From contig JAUSNB010000015.1 of assembly GCA_030645615.1 (NCBI GenBank), forward strand, positions 126,035 to 190,034: 64,000 nucleotides of DNA, read 5' to 3'. Positions 8,758-17,162 of this stretch are shown in pieces. Origin of the DNA: Actinomycetota bacterium. GTDB taxonomy: Bacteria > Actinomycetota > Actinomycetes > S36-B12. Positions within the stretch are counted from its first letter, which is position 1. Each line of letters begins with the position of its first letter. The position numbers and the translations under genes are program-made. Under the pieces are notes generated by a model, which was not told where the DNA came from, made no database searches, and saw nothing but the letters and a program-made list of their open reading frames with translations.

Positions 8758-9672
8758 TCAGACTCCCATAGCCCCAAGCCCGAAGAGCACCAGCCAAGCC
8801 GCGCCCGTGAGGATCAACGCCGGGTCGTGCAGGACCACCTCCTCGGGCGCTTCGGCTTCCCCTTTGTCGACGTCGATGGCATAGCGAAGCAGGCCTGCAA
8901 CGAATGGCAGCACGCTCCACGCCGCCCACGGGGCGGTCGAGGAGGCGTCACCCACCTCGAAGGCCCACAGGCAGTAGGCGGTGATGGCGACGGCGGCCGA
9001 GATGGCCCACACGAACCGGAGGTAGCCCGTCGTGTAGCCGGCGAGGCTGCGTCGCATGGGTACCGCCGGCTCGCCGGCGGAGTGGTCACGGCTGGCCCTC
9101 TTGAGCTCGCTGTATCTCTTTCCCGCCGCCATGAACAGGGACCCGAAGCCGGCAACGATGAGGAACCAGCGAGAGATCGGCAGCTCGGACGCCACGCCGC
9201 CGGCGATCGCGCGCAGCAGGAACCCCATGGCGAGCAGGAGGAGCTCGAACACCGGTTCGTGCTTGAGGACGAGGGTGTAGGCAAGCGTGAACACCGCATA
9301 GGTGAGCAGGACCAGCAGGAGTCCCACGTTGATGGCAGCCGCCAGGCCAAATGCGGCCGCGGCAAGCACGATCGCCGCGACCACAGCGACAGCGGACGGC
9401 AGGTCGCCCGCGGCGCTCGGCCGGTTGCGCTTGGTGGGGTGGGCCCGATCCGACTCGGCGTCACGCAGGTCGTTGACGAGGTAGGTCGCGCTCGAGATGA
9501 GGCAGAAGGCCACGAAGGCGACGAGGCTCGGCACCAGCACGTCGGGCTCGAGCAGCAAACCCGCGGCCAGCGGGGCGGCGAACACGAGGACGTTCTTCAG
9601 CCAGTGCCGTGGCCGCATCGCCACGGCCAGTGCCACGGGCAGCGACCGTCGTCTAGTTGGCTCGCTCAACAC
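8758..9672 (-). CDS. ubiA: Decaprenyl-phosphate phosphoribosyltransferase (UbiA family)
   Basis: Membrane prenyltransferase-fold enzyme that joins phosphoribosyl pyrophosphate to decaprenyl phosphate, the first committed step toward decaprenylphosphoryl-arabinose. The 304-residue protein shows RPRHWLKN near the N-terminus, the Mg-binding NDLRDAESD (67-75) and about eight or nine membrane segments. Start is GTG at 9672, which overlaps the upstream membrane-protein gene by 20 bases; an ATG at 9618 is an alternative. Placement directly before dprE1/dprE2 distinguishes it from other UbiA enzymes such as menaquinone transferases. Confidence 0.9.
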   Translation of the reverse strand: MLSEPTRRRSLPVALAVAMRPRHWLKNVLVFAAPLAAGLLLEPDVLVPSLVAFVAFCLISSATYLVNDLRDAESDRAHPTKRNRPSAAGDLPSAVAVVAAIVLAAAAFGLAAAINVGLLLVLLTYAVFTLAYTLVLKHEPVFELLLLAMGFLLRAIAGGVASELPISRWFLIVAGFGSLFMAAGKRYSELKRASRDHSAGEPAVPMRRSLAGYTTGYLRFVWAISAAVAITAYCLWAFEVGDASSTAPWAAWSVLPFVAGLLRYAIDVDKGEAEAPEEVVLHDPALILTGAAWLVLFGLGAMGV

Positions 9673-10141
9673 TGGCTCCAGGCTCGGAGTCGCCGACGAT
9701 GCGGGCCAGTTGCGGCACGACGAGGAACCACGTGATGGCGTGCATGAGCAGGAGCAGGATCCGGGTCGACCACAGGACGTCCGCTGCCTCGGTCAACGGC
9801 AGCCAGCAGGACGCGAGGACGACGACGGTCCCGCCCCAGAAGACCATGCGCCCCGCGTGCCGGTTCCCGCGGACCAGGCTGGCCAGCAGACCGCCGAGCA
9901 CCGCCGCCACGACCGGCAACAGCAGCACCACGAGCCACGGCATCACCTGCAGTGACGCATCCCCCACCCGGGTGACCTCGAACGGCACCCCGGCCATCCG
10001 GCCGATCAGGTAGACGGCCAGGCAGAGCAACCCGGCCCACCCGCCCGTGACGGCCGCGGCGTACATCAGGAACCGCACGCTCGGGTTGGCGCTCGACGGC
10101 GGCCCGACCGGGGTCACCGAGTCCAGCCAGGGCGAGGTCAT
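9653..10141 (-). CDS. Predicted four-helix membrane protein heading the DPA gene run
   Basis: A protein of about 162 residues with four predicted membrane helices ([76 protein letters not shown]). The layout resembles the DUF6069-type four-helix proteins, but I am not certain of the family. ATG 10141 is used; ATG 10150 and GTG 10159 are in frame, and none has a clear ribosome site. Its 3' end overlaps the UbiA-type gene, so it leads the presumed operon. Confidence 0.65.
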   Translation of the reverse strand: MTSPWLDSVTPVGPPSSANPSVRFLMYAAAVTGGWAGLLCLAVYLIGRMAGVPFEVTRVGDASLQVMPWLVVLLLPVVAAVLGGLLASLVRGNRHAGRMVFWGGTVVVLASCWLPLTEAADVLWSTRILLLLMHAITWFLVVPQLARIVGDSEPGASVERAN

Positions 10142-10220
10142 GGCGAGCATTATTCGCACTCTGGGGCGACCAGACCAACGACCCGGGGTTTCCCGCCGCG
10201 CCGCACAACCACTTGCGTAA

Positions 10221-10260
10221 GTTACCGGCCAGTAGCATCATTGGGTTACTGGCCGGTAAC
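10221..10260. promoter_or_regulatory. Perfect 14-bp inverted repeat, probable operator of the acyl-CoA dehydrogenase gene
   Basis: GTTACCGGCCAGTA (10221-10234) and TACTGGCCGGTAAC (10247-10260) are exact reverse complements with a 12-base spacer. Each arm is itself close to palindromic (TTACYGGCCRGTAA), so the site may be two tandem dimer operators, as used by TetR-family repressors of fatty-acid genes. It ends 15 bases before the start codon and 3 bases before the GGAGG ribosome site. No regulator gene lies next to it. Confidence 0.7.
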
Positions 10261-10275
10261 AACGGAGGTACACCC

Positions 10276-12111
10276 ATGTCCCACTACAAGAGCAACCTGC
10301 GCGACCTCGAGTTCAACGTGTTCGAGGTCTTCGGCGCGGCCGACCGCATGGGCCATGGGCCTTACCACGACATGGACGTCGACACCGCCCGGTCGATCCT
10401 TGGCGAGGTCGACCGGCTCGCCACCGGCCCACTGGCCGAGCCCTTCGCGGATGCGGACCGCAACCCGCCGATCTACGACCCGGTCACCAAGTCGGTCACG
10501 ATGCCCGAAGGCTTCCGGAAGTCCTACGAGGCACTCATGGACTCCGAGTGGTGGCGCCTGGACCTGCCCGAGCACCTCGGCGGCACCGGCGCGCCCCCGT
10601 CCTTGCGCTGGGCTGCGAGCGAGCTCATGCTCGGCAGCAACCCCGGCGCCTTCCTGTTCATGTCGGGGCCTGGTTTCGCCGCGATCCTCGACCACCTCGG
10701 CAATGCCGACCAGAAGCGCTGGGCCGAGTTGATGATCGACAAGCGCTGGGGCGCCACGATGGTCCTGACCGAGCCTGACGCGGGGTCCGATGTCGGTGCT
10801 GGTCGCGCTCGCGCCTTCGACAACGGCGACGGCACGTGGCGCATCGAGGGTGTCAAGCGCTTCATCACGTCAGGTGAGCACGACATGGTCGACAACATCG
10901 TGCACCTGGTCCTTGCCCGGCCCGAGGGTGCCGGCGCCGGCACCAAGGGCCTGTCGCTCTTCGTCGTGCCCAAGTACTTCGTCGACCTGGAGTCCGGCGA
11001 GATCGGCGCCCGCAACGGCGTCTACGCCACCAACGTCGAGAAGAAGATGGGCCTGAAGGTCTCGACCACGTGCGAGCTCACCTTCGGCGAGAAGGAGCCG
11101 GCCATCGGCTGGCTCGTCGGCGACGTCCACGACGGCATCGCCCAGATGTTCAAGGTAATCGAGTACGCGCGCATGATGGTCGGCACGAAGGCCATCGCCA
11201 CCCTGTCCACGGGCTACCTCAACGCACTGGACTACGCCAAGACCCGCGTTCAGGGCGCCGACCTCACCGAGATGATGGACAAGTCGGCCCCCCGCGTCAC
11301 GATCACGCACCACCCCGACGTCCGGCGCAGCCTCATGCTGCTCAAGTCGTACTCCGAGGGCCTGCGAGCCCTGGTCGCGTACACCGCGTACTGGCAGGAC
11401 CTGATCGAGCTCGGCCAGGCCGGTGACACCGACATCGACCTCGACACCGCGGAGCGCGTCAACGACCTCCTGCTCCCGATCGTCAAGGGCGTCGGTTCCG
11501 AACGCTCGTACGAGATGCTGGCGGTCGCGCTGCAGACCTACGGAGGCTCCGGCTTCCTGCAGGACTACCCGATCGAGCAGTACATCCGGGACGCGAAGAT
11601 CGACACGCTGTACGAAGGCACGACCGCGATCCAGGGGCTGGACTTCTTCTTCCGCAAGATGGTCCGCGACCAGTTCCACGCCATCACCTACCTGGCCGCT
11701 CAGATCACCGAGACGGTCAAGGGCGACGAAGGCTCCGGCCAGCTGTCGGCCGAGCGCGAGCTGCTGGGCAAGGCGCTCGAGGACGTGCAGGGCATGGTGG
11801 GCACCCTCGGCACCTGGGCGATGGCCTCGCAGCAGGACGCCAAGGAGATCTACCGCGTGGGGCTGAACACCACCCGGCTGCTCATGGCCTCCGGCGACCT
11901 GGTCATCGGCTGGCTGCTCCTTCGCCAGGCAGAGGTCGCCAGTGCGGCACTCGCCGCAGGACCGGCCGAGCGTGACCGTGCCTTCTACCTCGGCAAGGTG
12001 GAGACGGCCAAGTGGTTCGCGCGCAACCGGCTCCCGCTGCTGGCCGCCGAGCGGGTCATCGCCGAGGCCACCACCCTGGACATCATGGAGATGCCCGAGG
12101 AAGCCTTCTAG
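10276..12111 (+). CDS. Acyl-CoA dehydrogenase (large, about 611 residues)
   Basis: FAD flavoprotein that introduces a trans-2 double bond into acyl-CoA in fatty-acid beta-oxidation. At 611 residues it belongs to the long class with an extra C-terminal region, as in actinobacterial FadE5-like enzymes. Visible motifs are [12 protein letters not shown] (flavin and substrate contact), [33 protein letters not shown] and the catalytic-Glu region LYEGTTAIQ. The ATG at 10276 has GGAGG at 10264-10268. A strong palindromic operator lies immediately upstream, so expression is probably induced by an acyl ligand; that is inference. Confidence 0.92.
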   Translation: MSHYKSNLRDLEFNVFEVFGAADRMGHGPYHDMDVDTARSILGEVDRLATGPLAEPFADADRNPPIYDPVTKSVTMPEGFRKSYEALMDSEWWRLDLPEHLGGTGAPPSLRWAASELMLGSNPGAFLFMSGPGFAAILDHLGNADQKRWAELMIDKRWGATMVLTEPDAGSDVGAGRARAFDNGDGTWRIEGVKRFITSGEHDMVDNIVHLVLARPEGAGAGTKGLSLFVVPKYFVDLESGEIGARNGVYATNVEKKMGLKVSTTCELTFGEKEPAIGWLVGDVHDGIAQMFKVIEYARMMVGTKAIATLSTGYLNALDYAKTRVQGADLTEMMDKSAPRVTITHHPDVRRSLMLLKSYSEGLRALVAYTAYWQDLIELGQAGDTDIDLDTAERVNDLLLPIVKGVGSERSYEMLAVALQTYGGSGFLQDYPIEQYIRDAKIDTLYEGTTAIQGLDFFFRKMVRDQFHAITYLAAQITETVKGDEGSGQLSAERELLGKALEDVQGMVGTLGTWAMASQQDAKEIYRVGLNTTRLLMASGDLVIGWLLLRQAEVASAALAAGPAERDRAFYLGKVETAKWFARNRLPLLAAERVIAEATTLDIMEMPEEAF

Positions 12112-12145
12112 ATCCCGGTCCCGTCGAGGGTCGTACGCTCACAAC

Positions 12146-14161
12146 GTGACGCGTCCGGCCCTCGACTCATCGGCGCGCACGACGCTCCCCCTCGTGGCGA
12201 TCGGTGCCGGCCTGGCGGCCGTCGCGCTGGCCGCCGCCGTCGTCGGCCTCGTGCTGGCCGGCGGGTCGTACGAGCCCCCGCCGCCGGGCCTGCCTGACCC
12301 TGGCCCACTTGTCTCCTGGGGTGCCCCGGTCCTGCGCACGCTGACCGACCTCGCCGCCGTCGCGACCATCGGCTGGCTGCTGGCGGCCACCGCCTTGGAC
12401 CCGTCTGGCCGGGACGGAGTGGTCTCGCCCGCGGGGCGGCGCGACGTCCTGCGCGCCGCGGCGGCGGCTGGCCTGTGGTGCCTGCTCGCCCTGATGCAGA
12501 TGGTGTTCGAGCTCGGGACCGTCCTGGGCATCCCGCTCGCTGAGGCAGCGAGCCCCGACATCGTCTCGACGTACGCCACCGAGGTACCCACGACCCGGGC
12601 GTTGCTGGCCATGGCAATCCTCGCCGCAATCGTTGCCATTACGGGCCTCACGACGTCGACGACGGGTGCCGCAGCCGCCTGGCTGCTCCTGTCGGTCGTG
12701 GCGATCGCGCTCCCCTCGCTCGCTGGCCACAGCGCCGGACTCGGCGACCACGCTCTGGCCACGACCGCCGGGGTTTCGCACGTCGTGGCCGCCGTGCTCT
12801 GGATGGGGGGACTGGTCGCCCTCGCCCTCCACGCATTCCGGCGAGACGTCCCGCTGCGCCGGCCGGTCGAACGCTTCTCGTCGCTCGCGCTCGTATGCAT
12901 CGCCCTGCTCGCCGCGACCGGGGCCGCCAACGCGTACACCCGGCTGGACAATCCCGGGCAGTTGCTGAGCACGGGATACGGGCAGGTGATCCTGGCGAAG
13001 ACCGGCCTGATCATCGTCCTCGGCATCATCGGCTGGCTGATCCGGCGCCGCATCATCGGCTCGCTTGACCGGTCCGGGCGAGCCGGCGTGTTCGCCCGCA
13101 TCGCCGGGCTGGAACTGCTGATCATGGCGGCAGCCCTGGGCCTGGGCGTCGCCTTGGCGTCGAGCCCGACGCCGCGCGTGCTGGTCGACCTGCCCACGTA
13201 CGGAGAGAGCCTGCTGGGCTTTCCCTACCCACCCGCGCCGACGATCGCCAACGTGGCCCTGACCTTCCGCCTCGACGCGCTCTTCTTCGTCGGCACGATC
13301 CTGGCCGGTGCGCTCTACCTGGTGGGCGCCATCCGGCTTGCCCGACGCGGCGACCACTGGCCGGTGCTTCGGACGGTGTCGTGGCTGGCCGGGCTGGCAG
13401 TGGTGCTGTGGTGCACCAACGCCGGCATCTCCGCCTACGCGCAGGTGTCCGTGGGGCTGCACATGCTCCAGCACATGACCCTTACGATGCTCGGCCCGAT
13501 CTTCCTGGTGATGGGGGCTCCTGCGACCCTCGCCCTCAGGGCGCTCAAGCCCGCCGTGGGCAACGAGCGCGACCCGCGCGAGTGGCTGGTGTGGCTCCTG
13601 CACAGCTGGATTACCCGCCTCCTGACCAACCCGATCTACGTGTTCATCGTGTACGTCATCGGCCTGTACGGGCTCTACTTCACCCCGGCCTTCGGCTGGC
13701 TCATGGGCAGCCACGTAGGCCACGTCGTCATGCAGGTGCACTTCATCGTGTCCGGGTACCTCTTCTACTGGGTGCTCATCGGGATCGACCCCCGGCCCAG
13801 GCCGCTGCCCTACTGGGGACGGCTTCTGCTGCTCCTGCTGGCCCTGTCCGTCCACGGGTTCTTCGCGGTCGCCCTGATGAGCGGCACCACCCCCCTGGCC
13901 GCCGAGTGGTACTCCCTTGTCCAGCCACCGTGGGTCGTCGATCCACTGAAGGACAGCCTCAACGGCGGCCAGGTCGCCTGGGCGCTGTCCGAGATCCCGA
14001 GCCTGATCGTGCTCGTCGCCATCGCCGCCCAGTGGTCGCGCAGCGACGAGCGGGAGGCCACCAGGGCCGACCGGCAGGCCGACCGCGACGGCGACGCCGA
14101 GCTCGCCGCCTACAACGACCGGCTGGCCGGGCTGGCCCGGCGTGATCAGGACGGCACGTAG
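12146..14161 (+). CDS. CopD/CtaG fusion membrane protein (copper handling, cytochrome oxidase assembly)
   Basis: Polytopic protein of 671 residues. The N-terminal half (to about 330) resembles the CopD copper-resistance domain with HSAGLGDH and VSHVVAAVLWMGGLVAL; the C-terminal half resembles caa3-type CtaG with HMLQHMTLTMLGPIFLVMGA, MQVHFIVSGYLFYWVLIGID and repeated membrane His residues suited to copper. Mycobacterial Rv0102 has the same two-domain layout and nearly the same length. Start is GTG at 12146, 35 bases after the acyl-CoA dehydrogenase. The next gene begins 18 bases downstream behind a CsoR-like palindrome, fitting a copper or sulfur theme. Confidence 0.88.
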   Translation: MTRPALDSSARTTLPLVAIGAGLAAVALAAAVVGLVLAGGSYEPPPPGLPDPGPLVSWGAPVLRTLTDLAAVATIGWLLAATALDPSGRDGVVSPAGRRDVLRAAAAAGLWCLLALMQMVFELGTVLGIPLAEAASPDIVSTYATEVPTTRALLAMAILAAIVAITGLTTSTTGAAAAWLLLSVVAIALPSLAGHSAGLGDHALATTAGVSHVVAAVLWMGGLVALALHAFRRDVPLRRPVERFSSLALVCIALLAATGAANAYTRLDNPGQLLSTGYGQVILAKTGLIIVLGIIGWLIRRRIIGSLDRSGRAGVFARIAGLELLIMAAALGLGVALASSPTPRVLVDLPTYGESLLGFPYPPAPTIANVALTFRLDALFFVGTILAGALYLVGAIRLARRGDHWPVLRTVSWLAGLAVVLWCTNAGISAYAQVSVGLHMLQHMTLTMLGPIFLVMGAPATLALRALKPAVGNERDPREWLVWLLHSWITRLLTNPIYVFIVYVIGLYGLYFTPAFGWLMGSHVGHVVMQVHFIVSGYLFYWVLIGIDPRPRPLPYWGRLLLLLLALSVHGFFAVALMSGTTPLAAEWYSLVQPPWVVDPLKDSLNGGQVAWALSEIPSLIVLVAIAAQWSRSDEREATRADRQADRDGDAELAAYNDRLAGLARRDQDGT

Positions 14162-14164
14162 TCG

Positions 14165-14181
14165 TATACCCTAGGGGGTAT
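14165..14181. promoter_or_regulatory. CsoR/CstR-like palindrome overlapping the rhodanese start codon
   Basis: The 18 bases between the CopD/CtaG stop codon and the next ATG are almost entirely occupied by ATACCC-tagg-GGGTAT (14166-14181), a GC tract flanked by AT as found in operators of CsoR-family copper or persulfide sensors. The palindrome ends inside the ATG (14180-14182) of the rhodanese gene, so a repressor there would block either a leaderless transcript or read-through. Assignment is by motif shape only. Confidence 0.5.
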
Positions 14182-14623
14182 GCGGAAGACACCGATCCTC
14201 GTTGCCCTGGCCCTCACTGCGCTGCTCGCAGCCGGCTGCTCGTCGACCTCGACCGACCCGGCCGCCTCGGCTCCGGCGACCGTTGCGCAGGTGAGCGCCC
14301 CTGCGGCGCCCGAGCGGGTGGATGCCCCCTACTTCGCGGCCGCCGTGGCCACCCCGGGAGTCGTGGTCCTCGACGTGCGCACGCCCGAGGAGTACGCGAC
14401 GGGCTACATCTCCGGGGCGGTGAACATCGACGCCGAGGGTGCTGACTTCGCCGCGCAGGTGGGCACCCTCGACCCCGAGGCGACCTACGCCGTCTACTGC
14501 CGCAGCGGCAACCGATCGGCGGGCGCCGTCGCGGCGATGTCCGCGGCTGGCATCCAGCACGTCTACGAGCTGGAGAGCGGCATCGTCGGCTGGCAGGAGG
14601 CCGGGTATCCGCTCGAGGGCTGA
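14180..14623 (+). CDS. Rhodanese-domain lipoprotein
   Basis: Exported lipoprotein of 147 residues carrying one rhodanese (sulfurtransferase) domain. The lipobox LLAAGC places the lipidated Cys at 20; a Ser/Ala/Pro linker follows; the rhodanese core runs about 50-146 with VVVLDVRTPEEYATGYI and the active loop CRSGNRS with Cys107. It would handle sulfane sulfur at the outer face of the membrane. ATG 14180 is required to retain the signal peptide; there is no separate Shine-Dalgarno, suggesting a leaderless mRNA or coupling to the upstream gene. Confidence 0.88.
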   Translation: MRKTPILVALALTALLAAGCSSTSTDPAASAPATVAQVSAPAAPERVDAPYFAAAVATPGVVVLDVRTPEEYATGYISGAVNIDAEGADFAAQVGTLDPEATYAVYCRSGNRSAGAVAAMSAAGIQHVYELESGIVGWQEAGYPLEG

Positions 14624-14643
14624 CCTGCGGTTACCGTAGTGCG

Positions 14644-15405
14644 GTGAGGATTCCCCGCGCACTCGTCGGCGCGACGGCAGTGCTGGCCGCCCTGCTGGCG
14701 ATTCCCAGCGCCGGCGCGGCCGAGCGGCCGCCGTACCACCCGACCAACCTGGCCAATGTGGGGCAGTCCGGCCAGGTCATCGTCGTCACGGCGGATTCCT
14801 GGTCAACCACCTACGCCACCCTGCGCGCATACGAGCGGGACGGCAACGGCGGTTGGCGCCAGGTGCTGCCCGCCACTCCTGCGCGCCTCGGCTGGAGCGG
14901 CCTGGTCGTCGCGGACGACCGTAGGCAGGGCACCGGCAAGACACCCGCAGGCACGTTCGGGATGGTCAGCGCCTTCGGGCGCAAGGCCGACCCGGGGACG
15001 TCGCTGGACTACGTCCAGGTGGATCGCAACGACGCGTGGACCTACAACCCCGCGAACCCCGCCACCTACAACCTCTTCCAGGCGGTGGACCGCTCATGGG
15101 CGTCCTACGGCCGGTATGTCGAGCGGCTGTGGTCCTACGGCCGGCAATACGACTACGTGGCGGTGATGGACTACAACCTGCCGGACGGTCCCGTCCGGGT
15201 TGGCGCCGACGGGGTGCGGCGGGCTACCCAGCCTGCCGACACCAGGGCCGGCGGGGGGATCTTCCTGCACGTGACCAACGGCAAGGTCACGGCCGGGTGC
15301 GTCGCGATCCCCGAGGCAGCGATGCGCAGCGTGCTGCAGTGGCTGAAGCCGGCCCGAAACCCCGTCATCGTCGTCGGCCCCGAGTCGGTCATCGACCGGA
15401 TGTAG
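14644..15405 (+). CDS. Secreted L,D-transpeptidase-family (YkuD) protein
   Basis: 253-residue exported protein: signal peptide to about residue 26 (ALVGATAVLAALLAIPSAGAA), then a YkuD-like catalytic domain. His209 in FLHVTNG and Cys219 in TAGCVAI form the expected catalytic pair. The usual Arg following the Cys motif is replaced by Ala-Ile, as seen in the branch of the family with T-x-GCV motifs. It probably cross-links or trims peptidoglycan stem peptides, though this divergent branch is less studied. Start is GTG at 14644. A 65-base palindrome begins two bases after the stop. Confidence 0.82.
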   Translation: MRIPRALVGATAVLAALLAIPSAGAAERPPYHPTNLANVGQSGQVIVVTADSWSTTYATLRAYERDGNGGWRQVLPATPARLGWSGLVVADDRRQGTGKTPAGTFGMVSAFGRKADPGTSLDYVQVDRNDAWTYNPANPATYNLFQAVDRSWASYGRYVERLWSYGRQYDYVAVMDYNLPDGPVRVGADGVRRATQPADTRAGGGIFLHVTNGKVTAGCVAIPEAAMRSVLQWLKPARNPVIVVGPESVIDRM

Positions 15406-15406
15406 T

Positions 15407-15471
15407 CGCCGACACCAGCCTCTGGCGTCGCAAGACTGCCACCGGAACGACGCTACGTGCTGGTGTCGGCG
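15407..15471. terminator. Bidirectional terminator-like 65-bp palindrome (copy A)
   Basis: CGCCGACACCAGC (15407-15419) pairs perfectly with GCTGGTGTCGGCG (15459-15471), and an inner GCGTCG/CGACGC pair (15425-15430 with 15448-15453) lengthens the stem. It fills the gap between the convergent L,D-transpeptidase (stop 15405) and nitrilase (stop 15477) genes. No U-tract is present, as is common in actinobacterial terminators. A copy of the same length with compensatory changes is at 60349-60413. Confidence 0.75.
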
Positions 15472-15476
15472 GGTGG

Positions 15477-16262
15477 TCAGCGCAGGCGGATGTCCTGGAG
15501 CACCGGGAACTGCGCCCGCCATTCCTCGCTCATCGCCGGCTTCACCTCGACGACGAGGATCTCTGCCTGGGTACCGGCTTGGCCGATCACTGCGCCCTGG
15601 GCGTCCACCACGACCGAGCGCCCGCCGAGGGTGATGCCCGGCTGCTCGCCCACCTCGTTGCAGGCGATCAGCAGCAACTGGTTCTCGATGGCGCGGGCAC
15701 GGGTGAGGACGTCCCAGTGCTCGATGCGCAGGGTCGGCCACCCGGACGTGAGCACGACCGCGGTGGCCCCGCCCTCGGTGAGCGCCCGGAACAACTCGGG
15801 GAACCGCAGGTCGTAGCAGGTCGCCAGGCCCGTCGGGCCCAACGGCGTGTCGACGACGACGAGTTCGTCCCCTCCGCTCATGAGCACGGTCTCGCCGCCG
15901 TCGAAGCCGAACAGATGGATCTTGCGATACGTGGTGACGAGCGAGCCGTCCGGCCCGAACAGCAGGCTGGTGTTGTAGTACTGCCCATCGTCGGCGGCCT
16001 CCGCGATCGAACCGCCATGGATCCAGATCCCGTGCCGCGCCGCCAGTCCGCCTAGGGCCGACGCGATGGGCCCGTCGACCGGCTGGGCGTGCTGGCGAGC
16101 GGCATCCACGTCGAAGGCGCCGACATGCCACAGTTCCGGCAGGACGAGCATGTCCACCGAAGGACCGGTCGAGTCCACGAGTTCCAGTGTCCGGGTGACC
16201 CGCTTCTCCACGGACTCCGCGGACGAGCAGTCGAGCTGGACAAGTCCGACGCGCACGCTCAT
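15477..16262 (-). CDS. Carbon-nitrogen hydrolase (nitrilase superfamily)
   Basis: 261-residue amidase-fold enzyme with the complete triad: Glu43 in LPELW, Lys114 in YRKIHLFGF and Cys149 in ATCYDLRFPE. The FDGGE following the Lys and the CYDLRFPE motif resemble omega-amidase/Nit-type and related actinobacterial members that hydrolyse small amides. It stands alone, convergent with the L,D-transpeptidase and divergent from the next gene with a 59-base gap. Exact substrate not assignable. Confidence 0.9.
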   Translation of the reverse strand: MSVRVGLVQLDCSSAESVEKRVTRTLELVDSTGPSVDMLVLPELWHVGAFDVDAARQHAQPVDGPIASALGGLAARHGIWIHGGSIAEAADDGQYYNTSLLFGPDGSLVTTYRKIHLFGFDGGETVLMSGGDELVVVDTPLGPTGLATCYDLRFPELFRALTEGGATAVVLTSGWPTLRIEHWDVLTRARAIENQLLLIACNEVGEQPGITLGGRSVVVDAQGAVIGQAGTQAEILVVEVKPAMSEEWRAQFPVLQDIRLR

Positions 16263-16321
16263 GGCGAGACTCTACGCATTCGCGGCCGCGGGCCGGCCCG
16301 GTCGCCCTAGGGTCAACGTCC

Positions 16322-17155
16322 ATGGATCCCGCCACGACCGACCAGACCACCGCCGAGCTCATCGAGGCCTGGCAGGAGGCGCTCACGGCCGTGGCCGACC
16401 TGGCTGCAGGCGCCAGGGCAGCGGAATGGGCACTGGCCTCCCCGTGCCCGGGCTGGACGGTGGGCGACGTGGTCGCGCACGTGACCGACACCGAGGACTT
16501 CCTCAGCGGTGCACCCCGTCCTGATCACACGCCGGACTTCTCCACGCTGCCGCACGCCCAGGGTTTCGTCGGCCAGCTCACCGAGACCGGGGTCGACTTC
16601 CGCCGGGGCCGGACCCCCGCGGAGGTGGTTGCCGAGCTGCGTGCGCTCATCCCGCTGCGCCGATCGCAGGTCGATGCCGTCCCTGAGGGCGAGGAGGTCA
16701 TGGGCCCGTTCCTCGCCCCCATGTCCATTCCCCGGCTCATGCGGATGCGCACGTTCGACACATGGGTGCACGAGCAGGACATCCGTACCGCCATGGGCCG
16801 CGACGGTGGCTGGGACACCCCGCCGGCCATCGTCGCCTTCCAGCAGATGGTCCGCGCCGTGCCCTACATCTGGGGCAAGAACCTGCGAGCACCGGCCGGA
16901 ACCGTCCTGCGGGTGACGGTCACCGGACCGGATCTCCAGGCGGATACGTACGCCACCGTGGACGCGTCGGGCAAGGGAGTCGCATGCGAAGCGCTCGACC
17001 CCACGGTCTGGCTCGAGGCGGCGTGGCCCGACTTCATGGCCTTGGCCTGCGGCCGGGTGGATCCAGCCGACCCCGCGCTGAGATCACGGATCGCGCTGAC
17101 CGGCGACGCCGACCTCGCGGCAGCCCTGCTCCCCGCGATGTCGGTCACGCCGTAG
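16322..17155 (+). CDS. Maleylpyruvate-isomerase-like, mycothiol-dependent enzyme family protein
   Basis: 277-residue protein of the actinobacterial DinB/MDMPI family (metal-binding four-helix N-terminal domain, sterol-carrier-like C-terminal domain). SPCPGWTVGDVVAHV contains the first metal-ligand His (His53), and DTWVHEQDIRTA supplies the second His region. Members use mycothiol as cofactor or transfer bacillithiol/mycothiol-like thiols, for example in maleylpyruvate isomerisation, but most paralogs have unknown substrates. It converges on the Bkd operon with only seven bases between stops. Confidence 0.82.
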   Translation: MDPATTDQTTAELIEAWQEALTAVADLAAGARAAEWALASPCPGWTVGDVVAHVTDTEDFLSGAPRPDHTPDFSTLPHAQGFVGQLTETGVDFRRGRTPAEVVAELRALIPLRRSQVDAVPEGEEVMGPFLAPMSIPRLMRMRTFDTWVHEQDIRTAMGRDGGWDTPPAIVAFQQMVRAVPYIWGKNLRAPAGTVLRVTVTGPDLQADTYATVDASGKGVACEALDPTVWLEAAWPDFMALACGRVDPADPALRSRIALTGDADLAAALLPAMSVTP

Positions 17156-17162
17156 CCGTGCG

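Noticed and set aside
12167-13855. A 562-codon minus-strand reading opposite the CopD/CtaG gene
   Set aside because: Low-complexity charged sequence without motifs; the plus-strand gene has membrane helices and family motifs.
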